DNA from: Kingdonia uniflora
Lineage: Eukaryota > Streptophyta > Magnoliopsida > Ranunculales > Circaeasteraceae
DNA length: 64,000 nucleotides
Direction: 5' to 3'
NCBI GenBank assembly: GCA_014058105.1
Contig: JACGCM010001659.1
Coordinates: 1,612,001-1,676,000, forward strand
A model generated the notes under the pieces. The model saw nothing but the letters and a program-made list of their open reading frames with translations. It did not search any database and was not told the DNA's origin. The translations under genes were made by a program, and so were the position numbers. Shown piece after piece: positions 44,551 to 55,640 of the stretch (positions within the stretch are counted from its first letter, which is position 1; the number at the start of each line of letters is the position of its first letter).

Positions 44551-45458
44551 TTAAGTTGGATTGGATTCTAAGGTCGGGCCTCTTCATCTCTACCAATTCT
44601 GCGATGACAGTGATTATAGAGGAGGCGACGGTGGTAGTGGAGAAGGAAGACGGAGAATGGAAGTTTGCTTCTGCACCATCATTGTTTCTTGGCCCTAAGA
44701 ATACCTTCTGTTTGGATAATTGGTTCAAGCATTGAGTCATTTGCTTTCATGTCCAAACTTCCTCCAAACCTAATTTCAGGTCAGAATAAGATGGTGTGAA
44801 GGGAGAAGGACGTCTGGTGACTTCCAATGACTGCTTTACTTCAAAATATTCTTTGGGTGAAATATCACTGATGTTGAATGAACTGAAGGATTTTTTGTTT
44901 TAGAGTACCTGAAAGACTTTTTATCAGTAAAGTACCTCAAAGGCTTAATCTATGTAAAGTACGTGATTTCGGAGTTCCTGAAAGACTTGCTATCTGTAAA
45001 ATACTTGAAATTTATATTCGAGCTGAATAAAATTTGTTATCCAAACTCTATGTTGATATATTCAATAAACCTTGAAATCGAGCTAGAATGTAATGTATGA
45101 GTGCTTAACTTCAAAATCTGTTATAGTAATTGAGCTGTAAAAAATATGTTTAGAACATGAAAAATGTGCAAGGATTTTTTGAATTGAGTAACTGAGAATC
45201 ATGGGGGGGGAGAGATAACTGTAGAAGTTGTAGGATGTAAGAATGGGATTTTCGAGCTAAGGGAGGTCATTTCAAAATATTAGATTTGGAAATAATAAGT
45301 TTGATATAGAATATGACAATGTTATTGAGGTCGATGTGGATAGATAAGTTCAAATAACTTTGCTCAAGATATTAGGGTTTTCTGTTGTGAAAGAACAAAA
45401 TTTAGAAAGCTGTATAAATAGGGGAAAATGAGCTTTTAAGCAAGTGAAAAGAATAGAA

Positions 45459-46903
45459 ATGACATAGACTCGTTCTAAGAGAATTCATTATGCTGCTGAG
45501 GAACGGTTGGCGATAAAGATAGCTGAATCGCGGGAACGGATTTTTGGCTTGCTGGACTATGATGCTGACCTGCCAGTGACCGAGTATCAGTTTTAAGGTT
45601 TAGACTGGATGGCAGGGGAACTTGAGTACGGATGTCGCTTCTATGTGAAGCTATTCTAGGACGTGATTATAGAGTCTTCAGCTCAAATGGAGGCTATGAG
45701 ACTAATTACTGAAGAAGAGATCGAGTTGGAAGATGTAAGGATTACTGGAGGCGAACTGATCAGGTGTAGCTCTTTAGAACATTTGGGATGTTTTAGGTAT
45801 AATTATATGTGAAGGAGTGAATTGTAATGAGAATGAAGTGAAATGTAGTGAGGGGCGGTATAATTATATATAATTATATGAGTTCGAATAATTGTCAAAG
45901 AAATAAAATAAGAATGAAGTTTAAATCTGTCCTCTATTATTATGAATGTTGTTTGTGACTGTTATAAAAAAATGAATTTGAATATTTTTGAAATGTTGAG
46001 AGCTTTGGAAATGACGTCAGCACTTCCAAAAGTACAAAGGAAATGTGATGAGTTGAATGAGAGGGTGACACAGTTGAAAACCAATTTGGCTCAGGCCAAT
46101 TCGCGTGCCAAAAACACTGAGGCTAGGAAGTGCTCGAGGAAAAATAAGGGTGATGCCAGGGTTTCTATTATTCAAGGGGATGTGGTTAGCCTATCAGCTC
46201 AAATATGAAAACTAGAGGAAAATTTAGCTCGAACTCAATATCACGTACAAAAAGGAAATGAGTGGTTAAGGGAGTGCCAAAGTAAATTGGACGCTGCTCT
46301 TACCATGGAACTGGAGTTTGAGCAGCTTATCAGAGGTAAGGAGATTCTGATATAGAAAAAAATGAAATGTTAAAGAAATCTCCAACTGGTGAAGATTTTA
46401 ATAGGGAGCTCGAGGAACTTTGTGCTCAGGTGGTAGAATTTAGGGTAATAAACCAGGCTGAATCAGCTAAAGCTGATAAGAAGGCGAAGGATAACATCAA
46501 ATTTATGTCCCGTACAGATAGTCACATGAAATGGCAAGAAGCGCGGTATAATAGGTTGAAAGAGCACCTTCAAGTGACCAAAGATAATTTTTCTAAAATG
46601 GTTATGCCGGAGGCATCGTACTCAGAGATGTTAATGGTAGTGATCGCCTATAATGCTGAAGAGATTAAGAGGCTCAAGTTAGAGAGGAATACCTTACATG
46701 ACAATTTGTTGGGTAGGGGATGTATTTGTAGAGCTGAAGTAGATCGAGGAAACTGTATGAACTCCATAGAAAGGAAGTTAGGTTCTCCCCCTGCTAAATT
46801 GATAGAGCAAGGCAGGATCATTGTGACTGCTCGAGCTCGAGAATTTAAGGATGATCATCCTTCTGTTGTAGGGAAAAGCGTAGTTGATCTCCCAACAACA
46901 TAA
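45459..46903 (+). pseudogene. Antisense extra ORF of element E (coiled coil)
   Basis: The N-terminal frame from 45459 reads RSKRIHYAAEERLAIKIAES, FGLLDYDADLPVTEYQF and EEEIELEDVRITGGELIRCS with three stops. Then 45942-46208 (CDELNERVTQLKTNLAQANS), 46208-46350 (KLEENLARTQYHVQKGNEWL) and after a frameshift 46367-46903 (FNRELEELCAQVVEF, KRLKLERNTLHDNLLGRGCI, EVDRGNCMNSIERK, GRIIVTARAREF). 45798-45941 may be an intron or a decayed part. Four heptad-rich segments suggest a long coiled coil. It reads away from the 3' LTR, opposite to pol. Confidence 0.75.
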
Positions 46904-46964
46904 AAGGATCCTTCGTAATGTCTGTATATGTAACCTAAAAAAGTATCTGTCGCAGACATATTGA

Positions 46965-47265
46965 GTGATAGAAACTAGTTTTACCTTTGCTTTATCTTAT
47001 GTCTCGTAAAGTTCTTTGATTAAATACTAGTATTACCTTTGTTTTAATCGTGAAGAATAAATGTTACAGTCATATTAAGAGAGATGAAAGCTAGTTTTAC
47101 CATTATTTTATCTTATGTCTGGCAGAGTTCCTTGATTGAAAACTAGTATTACCTATGTTTTAATCGCGGAGTATAATAGAGTCGATCAAAACTAGTTTTA
47201 CCTTTATTTTAATCGGAATAAAGGTCGATTGAAATCTAGTATCGCCTTTGCTTTAATCTATGTAT
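46965..47265. repeat. Tandem repeat in 3' UTR of E
   Basis: Units marked by CTAGT-TTACC at 46974, 47026, 47090, 47142, 47191 and 47235, each followed by TTTGCTTTATC or TTTGTTTTAATC. Spacing alternates 52, 64, 52, 49, 44, so a two-unit higher-order period of about 116 bp is seen in the first four. The same motif in reverse orientation forms the array of C. Confidence 0.82.
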
Positions 47266-47429
47266 TGTCTACGTAAGTAGAGAGTCGAGTAGGAAAAAAC
47301 TTGAACATTTTCATTATATAGAAAAGGATGTACATTGAATAGAAATGAAAATCTCACTTTTAGAATGGAAAAAGTGAGAATTTGAAATGGAGTAGTGATG
47401 GACTTAACGATTGTAATGTTTCACTCACC

Positions 47430-48152
47430 TATTATTCCAAGGATTTGAGATATGAACTCCCTCTTCATTCATGAGATAATATGATCCCAGGCCAGTGAGA
47501 CCTGTGATAAGGGATGAACCTTCCCAATTTTCTACTAGTTTCCTGGCATGTGGCTCTTTTCTGTATTATGGGATTTCTTTGAGGACGAGATTGTTGATTT
47601 GGAAAGTAAGGCTTCTGACTCGTCTGTTGTACAAACTGGCCAGTATATGGTGATATTGACCTAGGTTGGCGATAACGCGTTCCCTAGTTTTATCAATCTA
47701 ATTAAGGTTGTAGGCCAATTTGAACTCGTTCTCTTCATCAGTTAGCTCGTGATCTTAGACTGGATGATTGTATTATGTTGGAATGACTACTTCGGTCCCA
47801 TAGGCGAGGAGGAATAGGGCACAGTCGGTTGATTAATGTAGAGTGGTACGATATGTCCATAAGATATGAGGAAGCTCTCGTACCCAGTTTCCTTTTTTTT
47901 ATTTATGAATGAAGCCTCTTCTTGAGTCCATCTATGATGGTTTTGTTGGTGATTTCGGCTTAACCATTATCTTAAGGGTAGTTGGGGTTGGATGGTGAGT
48001 GGATGATATTGTGTATGTTGAGGAAAGCTACTAATTTTTCTCCAATGAATTGTGGCCCATTATCGATACGAATTTGGTGGGGGAATCCGAACCGAGTAAT
48101 GATGTGTTCCCCGATAAAATAGATGATCTCTTATTCTTGGGTTTGACAGAGT
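47430..48152 (-). pseudogene. Integrase C-terminal half of element E
   Basis: Minus strand: D-N-G-P-Q-F-like block near 48065, an A-E-I-T-N block near 47950, then N-L-G-Q-Y-H near 47660 and KLVENWEGSSLITGL, GLGSYYLMNEEGVHISN (47535-47440). It continues from 61292 across the F insertion. Stops are present. Confidence 0.82.
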
Positions 48153-48900
48153 TGTAGTAGCCTACTCGCAGCTTTCTAGCTCCAGTCGGACACTCGAAGG
48201 CTACATCGAAGCCTACATGAATACCTCAAAGCCCAATCAATCCGTAAACAAGCCTTTTATGACTACACGAACTTCGAGTATGAACAAGCCTCGAAGATGA
48301 AGGCAGATCCGTTGACACACGAACCCCACATCAGCATCAAAAATACTTCGACCATAGTCGCACATGGTCGAAGGCAGACGTGTTAGATAAGCCAGCTCAC
48401 CAGAAAAGAACTGCGCCATTGTTGGTCCTGACGACTACAGTGACAAAACCAATAATGGCTATAGTGTCAGAACACAGTGCTAGACCCAATACTTACGGTG
48501 TCAACACAACCTCTGGGATACCCGCCTGATACCTTAAGGATATCCGGAGGGTACACCTATAATTTGACTTTCCTTGGTGACTCAGCCCTTCCTATGTTCT
48601 ATAAATAGGAAAGAGAGGGAACCCAGGAGGGGTTACAAAATCTCTCCCCAGAACCCTTACAGTTTACCTTCGACCACTCTGTAAATTACCCAGTACTCGA
48701 ACCTTCGACTACTCGACAGTTATATAAATTCTCTTAAAATACTCATCAGAGGTCATGGAGTATCCCATTTTAGGCCTCCACGCAAGTATATTGTCATTAG
48801 GTTAATTGTATTATTGATTATATGCTTGAATCCTTTGATAGAAGATAAACCCCGTGGTATAAGAGACAACTTCCCATCCTTGTGAAGTTAGGCCCCTACA
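48153..48900 (+). repeat. 5' LTR of element F
   Basis: It starts TGTAGTAGCCTACTCGCAG and ends TTAGGCCCCTACA. TATA-like CTATAAATAGG is at 48599-48609. The partner is 60544-61291, and the LTR of B is the closest other copy. CTACTCGA/CTTCGA words recur inside. Confidence 0.93.
48599..48609 (+). promoter_or_regulatory. TATA-like box in 5' LTR of F
   Basis: CTATAAATAGG, conserved in the LTR of B and nearly so in the 3' LTR of F, about 300 bp before the LTR end. Confidence 0.55.
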
Positions 48901-48918
48901 TATGGCGCCGTTTGTGCT
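48901..48918 (+). other. Primer-binding site of element F
   Basis: TATGGCGCCGTTTGTGCT follows the LTR. TGGCGCCGTT matches the start of the Asp-tRNA primer site TGGCGCCGTTGCCGGGGA usual in Tat/Athila elements. Confidence 0.8.
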
Positions 48919-48982
48919 TTCCCACCCTACCAGTCTCCCCCTGCCTTGTACTTTCCTTTTCTAATTCCTACAAACCACTTCC

Positions 48983-50560
48983 AATGGCCCCCACCCTATG
49001 CTCCACTTTCACCCATGCCAAAAACTCCGCCGACGGATTCGCTGCCCAGTTAGCCCTTCTTACTCAGTAATTTGCTCAGACTGAGGAGCGACAACGAGCA
49101 CAATTGCGTGAGGAGCGCAAAGAGCACCGACAAGAGTTTGAAGTCGAACGACAATGCCGTTTGGATGACGTCGACAGACAATACTGCACCATCAGCGATT
49201 TGCGTAATACAGTTCGTTAGTTGCAATAACTACAGCCTTTAGACGCCCCTCTGCCATCTCAAGCACCTGCCCTGTCGCGCGTGTCTGCCCGCGCTCGACT
49301 GGGGCCCCTACCAGATCTGTAAGTACCCCCGTTCCATCTTGGTGCTAAGGATGCTCCCCCTACTGTCCCCCTATTGGCTCCATCCATCTTGGTATCCATC
49401 CCAGAAAGGACTCCTCTGATTTCACCCTTCGCTCCAATAGATACCCCAAACGCCGCTCTGCTCGAGAATGCCTTGGGGAGCGCAGCGCCGAACACACGCC
49501 GAACACTCATCCTCATCACCCTCGAACCCATATAACCCCCCCTCATCTTGCCTATCGTGCACAGCAAGACCTCGACTATAAAATCTACCCTACCATCCGC
49601 ATCAATGCGAGCCCAACACCAAACTCATGAAGTTGGTTAAGCAACCCCCTCTGCCCTAAACTCCTCGCTATCGAGGTGCCTAAAATTTTCTGAGCCCCCC
49701 AAATTAGTAAATATCGCAACACCGATCCTCAATCCCACATTCTAGAATTCCAAAATGCTCTAAGCCTTTACTACATGGCTGACCACCTGATGTGTCGACT
49801 TTTCCCCACCAGCCTCACAGATAACCCTCTTCGTTGGTATCATAACCTTTCCAATAGCTCGATTTGAAGCTTCGAGCAATTATCCAGCCTCTTCATCACC
49901 TAATTCGGCTTCAACAAGGACCGTGAAGTCCGAGTCGATACCCTCTTCAATTTTAAAAAATTACCCTGTAAAACCCTTGAGGCCTTCACCAAGAGGTTCA
50001 TCGATGAGTCGCGCAAAGTTGAAAACCTCGACTGCATGAATGTCGTACTCACATATTCAACCGCCCTACCGGATAATAGCCGTATCAAAGAATACCTTGT
50101 CCTCCACAAGCCGCGAACCCTCAAGGTGATACTCTCAAAAGTCAATGGGAATATCGACCTTGAGAGCCTCCACGAATTAAATATACTAGGGCAGCCTTCA
50201 ACCACCAATCCAAATATTCCTCGACAAGGCCCACCTTCTACTCCTACACGCATGATCGCTCCTATCTCATAGGAGACTGAGAGCCACAAATGTCCCCACA
50301 TTGACAATATTGCCGAAGCTCACAAAAAACGACCGAAGCCGTTCCTCCCTAAACTTCCTGCCCCTATCATGACTCTTCTACCCCAGATCCAGGCAGACCC
50401 CATATGGCGTATCCTTTTCCCCATTGAGGTCAAGCTAGGTGAACCCTATTACGCCAACCACAAGTGTAACAGCCACCATAGCAATAAATGCTTCGCTTTA
50501 TAGCGTTCTCTCAAGATAATTCTTAAGGCGGGTCATCTACATCAGTACGTTACCGATCTC
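48983..50560 (+). pseudogene. Gag of element F (broken)
   Basis: It starts MAPTLCSTFTHAKNSADGFA at 48983. A coiled-coil N-terminus (EERQRAQLREERKEHRQEFE) is followed by a proline-rich linker and the gag domain at about 49690-50180 (FQNALSLYYMADHLMCRLFP, ESRKVENLDCMN, RIKEYLVLHKPRTLKVIL, NIDLESLHE). A knuckle lies near 50450-50530 (H-K-C-N-S-H-H-S-N-K-C-F-A-L). About seven stops are present. Confidence 0.82.
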
Positions 50561-50739
50561 CCTAGTTACCTCGACGGTTCGTACCTCAAACCTCAACCCG
50601 CCCCTGCAGCTGACCCAGCCAAAGTACACGTCTACCAAGTTCATTTCATCGAAGTATATAATATCGACAACGGCCATTCCAAAAGCAAGCGCAAGCGTGT
50701 CGAAGAATGCTACAAACTCACTTACCAGGAGAAGTTACC

Positions 50740-51260
50740 TGCCCTTTTGCCAGACTCAGGCCAATGCCCTCGACCCAAGGGTATCTCATTTATCGACTGT
50801 GATACATCGCATGTTCATTTTCCCCATTTCGACCATTTAGTCATAATGATTAAAGTCGAACATCTCATTCTCCACACCATGCTTATCGATACAGGAAGTG
50901 CAGCCGATGTACTTTTCCTTCAAACCATCCAAGCCATGAACAAAATAAACCACATCACTGTCGTCAATGTCGAACTGAAAGGTTTTAATGGGGCTACCGA
51001 CGTTGTAGTTGGTTGAACGGCCTTTCAATTACTATCGGCCCAGTTAGACTTCAAACCAGTTTTCTTGTCATCGACAAGAAATCCGAGTATCTCGGTATCC
51101 TTGGGTGCGACTAGCTCCATGCCACGCGCGCCATACCTTCGACTTTTCATCAGACCCTTTATTTCAATACCCCATGTGGAACGTGGAAATTAAAAGGTTC
51201 TCAACTTCTCGCCCGCTCATGTGAGAATCCGGAGATCGATCAGACCCAGAAACTCGTTAA
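50740..51260 (+). pseudogene. Aspartic protease of element F
   Basis: ISFIDCDTSHVHFPHFDHLV leads to HTMLIDTGSAADVLFLQTI with intact D-T-G at 50888-50896, then VELKGFNGATDVVVG and a stop at 51015-51017. The open part is 50747-51016. Confidence 0.8.
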
Positions 51261-51399
51261 ACTACCATAGCAATAACTGTCTCCCTCTATCCTTGTACCT
51301 TCGACACCTGTCATCTCACCCATCGAACCCACTGTCTATATCAAACTCAACGGTCATGGTTAAGGTACATTCATCGGAACCTTTCTAGATGCGGCCGAG

Positions 51400-52130
51400 C
51401 GCCTCGAACACTTCCTTCAAACAAACAAAGACGTCTTCACAATGACGTTTCACCAGAGAAGTCAAGTATGATGATTGAATATCCAATATTGTTGCAGTTC
51501 CTTAAAAGAATGGCAAGATCAGAATTAGTGACGACTTCACAGACCTCAATAAACACACACCGTAGGACAGCTTCCCCCTCCTGATCATTTTAGTACTCCT
51601 CGATTCCACTGCTGGACATGAGTGCCTATCGATGATGGACGCAGCCTCGGGATACAATCAGGTACCCCTCCTCTCCGAGGATCAACTTAAAACTTATTTT
51701 ATCACTGAACAAGGCCTTTACTATTTTAACGTCATGCCCTTCGGTCTCAAAAATGTGGGTGCCACCTACTAACGCCTGGTTACAACCATGTTCAAGCCCT
51801 TGCTTGGCAAATCGGTCGAAGTTTACATTGACGATATGTTATGCAAGAACCTCCAAAAATAGACCCATATCCAGGACCTAACCGAAGTTCACTCGATACT
51901 TCGAACATACAGCATGAAACTTAACCCGGACAAATGCCAGTTTGGTGTTTCGTCTGGCAAATTTCTAGGCCACCTCATCAGCAAACGAGGTATCGAGATC
52001 GAACCTACCCATATCCGAGCCCTCAGCGACATGCCTTCGCTCCAAACCAAAAAAGGCGTCCAAAAAGAGCCTGGTAAAATAGCGGCCCTCAACCATTTCA
52101 TTTCTAAATCCTCAGACCGCTGTACTTGGC
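51400..52130 (+). pseudogene. Reverse transcriptase of element F, with N-terminal deletion
   Basis: Readable blocks: SNIVAVP-KNGKIRI, DDFTDLNKHT, SMMDAASGYNQVPLL, FNVMPFGLKNVGATY, VYIDDMLCKN, KLNPDKCQFGV and KFLGHLISKRGIEIE. Compared with B, about 150 bp (B 11017-11166) are missing between the pre-RT linker and the fingers (junction near 51460). The catalytic YIDD is intact. Confidence 0.85.
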
Positions 52131-52149
52131 TCTTTTCTCTCTTACGCTA

Positions 52150-52680
52150 CCAAGGCATCCACAAGGCTAAAAAGAAATGCAACCCCAAGATTAATTTGAT
52201 ACCTGACTGTGAACAGGCCTTCCTTGAACTTAAAAAATACATTGGTTGACCACCCATCATTAGCACCCCTGTCGAAGGTGAAATGTTTTCTTTACACCTC
52301 ACAGTCACTAACACTTCTATCAGCTTAGTCCTCATTCGACTCGAATCAAACATTGAGAAACCTGTAATTTTATTAGCAAAACTCTGACACCTGCAAAGAC
52401 TTCATACACAAAACTTGAGCCTTTGCTCCTCACCCTCGTCTATACTTCTTGAAAACTCAAACCATATTTTCAAGCTCACCCTATCCGCGTTATAACAAGT
52501 TATCCCCTTCGAGAAGTTCTTAGCAAGAAAGAAAAATCCATATGAGTACAACAGTGGATTTCCTTGCTAACTATCTGGGGGAACACGATATCACATTTGA
52601 GAAGCAAGTATCCCAAAAAGGCCAAGCAGTCGCCAATTTCCTTGCTAATTATCCGGTATAAGATGTCGACTGGGAGGAAC
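52150..52680 (+). pseudogene. RNase H-like domain of RT, element F
   Basis: QAFLELKKYIG, LHLTVTNTSISLVLIRLESN and VITSYPLREVLSKKEKS are readable with several frame changes, then KGQAVANFLANYPV to about 52660. It matches B up to the point where B ends. Confidence 0.75.
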
Positions 52681-52719
52681 ACGTAGATGACCTACCAGAA
52701 GACCAGCCCAAACCAACAG

Positions 52720-53130
52720 ACCCATGAAACCCCAACATAGGTTGGCGTCTCTTCACAGATGGATCCCCTGGACCTAACGGTTTGGGGATCGGTATCGTCT
52801 TGGTCACAACCACCAATGATCGAATTGAAAAGGCAGTTAAGTTAAACTTTAAATGCTCCAACAACGAGGTTGATTAGGAAGCCTTGATCCATGGCATCGA
52901 CCTCGGCATCCCTAAACTTGCAGTTTTCACAGATTCTCAACACGTCCAAAGACAATATTCCAATGAAAATCAAGCCAACGGTCGCATGGCCGAATATGCT
53001 ACTCTCGTTCACCAATGCATAGAAAATTTTAAAGAAATTTTTTCTATTACTCATTATCCCTGAGGCGAAAATAGACGCGCAGATACCCTTGCCTACATAA
53101 CAGCAATGTTAGGCCAATCCGAATCCTGAA
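52720..53130 (+). pseudogene. RNase H domain of element F
   Basis: NIGWRLFTDGSPGPNGLGIG (first Asp) and AVKLNFKCSNNEVD, then LIHGIDLGIPKLAVFTDSQH. CIENFKEIFSITHYP and RRADTLAYITAM follow. The block D-S-Q carries the third catalytic Asp. Two stops interrupt it. Confidence 0.8.
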
Positions 53131-53279
53131 CTCTTCATATCGAAGTACTCGAACGCCCAAGTATCGACCAGATGGAAGTCAATACCATCAATACTGGGGG
53201 CGAGAGTCTCGATCCAGACGATTGGCAAACACCATTCCTCGATTACTTCAACAATGCTATCCTCCCAGACGATCCTAAA

Positions 53280-54430
53280 GCTAAATGGTCATTATTAGAA
53301 AATTATCGCAGATACACGATCCTCAAGCACGAGTTACACCAAATGGTGTCCTCCAATGCATTTCTCAAAATGAAGCCTCTTCAATTCTCGCTGAACTCCA
53401 TGAAGGTACCTGCGGTGCTCATACCACTGGTCGATCTATGGCCCTACGAGCTGTCTCCCAAGGTTTATTAGCCCAATATGAAGAAGCAAGCCGAAGAGTA
53501 TGCCAAACACTGTGACAAATGCCAGCGCCATGCCCACGACATCCATAGCCCCTCACAAGACCTCCACTTTAGCCAAGTCTCTTGGCCATTCAAACGATTG
53601 GCCATCGATCTTGTGAGTCATTTTCCAAAAGCTTCGGGTAGCTGAGAAAACATCCTTGTTGTAACAGACTATTTTACCAAATGGGTCGAAGCCGTACCTT
53701 TTTGTCAAACCAGAGGAGAAGAAGTCATTAAATTCCTATGGGAGAATATTATTACATGCTTCGGTTACCTTCACATGATTCGATGTGACAATGGTCCACA
53801 ATTCATCGGGAACAAAGTCAAAAATTTCCTCAAGTACAGCATCATCCTCTCCCCCTCAATACCTTACTACCCCCAATGGAATGGTCAGGTTGAAGCAATC
53901 AATAAAACAATTGCCGACGGTCTCAAAAAGCGTGTCAATGCAAAGAAAGGACGATGGGTTCAGGAATTACAGCATGTCCTCTGAGCTTACCGAACAACAC
54001 CAAGAAAAGTGATCGGCTACACCCCTTTTCTCCTAGCCAATGGTACTGAATCAGTGTTCCCTACTCAATTTGAAGCACCCACACGAGATCTTAACCTCCC
54101 ACATGAACATAATGAGTTCGAAGACGGTTGCAATATGCTATGGATCGACGAAACCAAAGACCAAGCCATCACCAACCTCGGCCGTTACCATCTATCCCTC
54201 AAGAAGTCATATAACAAGCGAGTTCGACCATGAAGTTTCAACATTGGAGATCTTATACTTCGACATGTCACATAGTCTTCGAAGCCTTGAAATGAAGGCA
54301 AGCTAGCCAAATCCTGGGAAGGACCTTATGTTGTTAACCAAAAAACCAACAAGGGTTCATATTACTTGATGACAGAAGACGAAGAGCCTCTCCCAAATCC
54401 ATGGAATATAATACAGTTAGTATCATACAA
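53280..54430 (+). pseudogene. Integrase of element F
   Basis: The zinc part (HEGTCGAHTTGRSMALRAV and C-D-K-C-Q-R-H) is followed by a core with LAIDLVSHFPKAS, VVTDYFTKWVEAVPFCQTR, RCDNGPQFIGN and QWNGQVEAINKTIADGLKKR, so all three D-D-E acids are present. The C-terminus has NLGRYHLSLKKSYNKRV and KLAKSWEGPYVVN, the GPY/F type tail. It is the best-preserved integrase here, broken by single stops (53643, 53982, 54232) and a frameshift near 53500. Confidence 0.88.
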
Positions 54431-54522
54431 TAGGCCACGGACTTCACCTTGTTCTACTGATGTAAATACAGTATAATCAATGAATATATTTTTCTTTGAA
54501 CTTCATCTCCTATTTTATAGTA

Positions 54523-55375
54523 AATTCCTTGGTCTAACCTAAATGTCATATCAACCCTTCGACCCGACTGACACTTGGGGGTGACCTTGAAAATTTTCAA
54601 GTCTCCAATTTCGAGCAAACTCAAGGGGTACGAATGGTCGATAAATCGGACCCTCGATAATGTATTGTGGGCGACCACGTTCTACTTTGATCAGGCTCAG
54701 GCCTTCAAAGTCCAGTGAATTCATTGGTCTAACCTAAGTATCATGTCAACCCTTTGACCCGACTGACACTTGGGGGTGACCTAGAAATTTTTCTAGTCTC
54801 CAATTTCGAGCAAACTCGAAGGGCACGAATGGTCGACATACCAGACCCTCGAGAATGCATTGTGGGCGACTATGTTCTACTTCGATCAGGCTCATGACTT
54901 TAAAGTTCAATGAATTCCATGGTCTAGCCTAAGTGTCATGTCAACCCTTCGACCCGGCTGAAACTTGGGGGTGACCTTAAAAAAATTTAAGTCTTTAATT
55001 TCGAGTAAACTCGAGGGGCACAAATTGTCGACAGACCGGACCCTCGAGAATGCATTGGGGGCGACCACGTTCTGCTTTAATCAGGCTCAGGTCTTTGAAG
55101 TCTAGTGAATTTCTTGGTTTACCTTAAGTATCATGTCAATCCTTCGACCCGGCTGATACTTGGGGGCGACCTTAAAAAAATTTAAATCTCTAAAATTTAA
55201 GCAAACTCGAGGGGCATAAATGGTCGAGAGACTGGACCCCCGAGAATGCATTGGGGGTGACCACGTTCTACTTTGATCTGGCTCAGGCCTTCGAAGTCCA
55301 GTAAATTTCTTGGTCCCACCCAAGTGTCATGTCCATCTCTTGACTGATACTCGGGGAACCATCTCGAAGCTCTTC
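54523..55375. repeat. 195-bp tandem repeat, about 4.4 copies, in 3' UTR of F
   Basis: GGTCTAACCT or variants begin at 54531, 54726, 54921, 55116 and 55312, spacing 195, 195, 195, 196. Each unit holds CATGTCAACCCTTCGACCCG, CTTGGGGGTGACCT, TTTCGAGCAAACTCGA and GGGCGACCACGTTCTACTTT. The last copy is partial. The near-constant length with scattered transitions is satellite-like. Confidence 0.95.
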
Positions 55376-55640
55376 AAGGTTTGATAATTCTACATGCATG
55401 CTACACTTACAGCATATGCAGATACAAGTATGCAAGAACATCAACAACTCTACTACATACAAGAAATATCAGTACAACATATATATCAAAAAATCAGGTT
55501 TAATACAAATCAACAAACAAATTCAAGTTCAGCATCCATCAGCAAGTCAAATCAATCACAAGCTCACAACTCAAGTGCAAAGCAAGCTCAACATTGTTCA
55601 AACATTATAACACAACAAAAATATAAGAAAAAATAGTTTG
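55376..55640. other. A/C-rich spacer in F
   Basis: Rich in CAA, ACA and CAAG words with no coding support on the element sense strand. It lies just past the end of the antisense ORF. Confidence 0.4.

Noticed and set aside
49259..50307. Minus-strand ORFs inside gag of F (102 and 135 codons)
   Set aside because: Antisense to conserved gag blocks and not matched by independent coding features; shadows caused by GC-rich codons.
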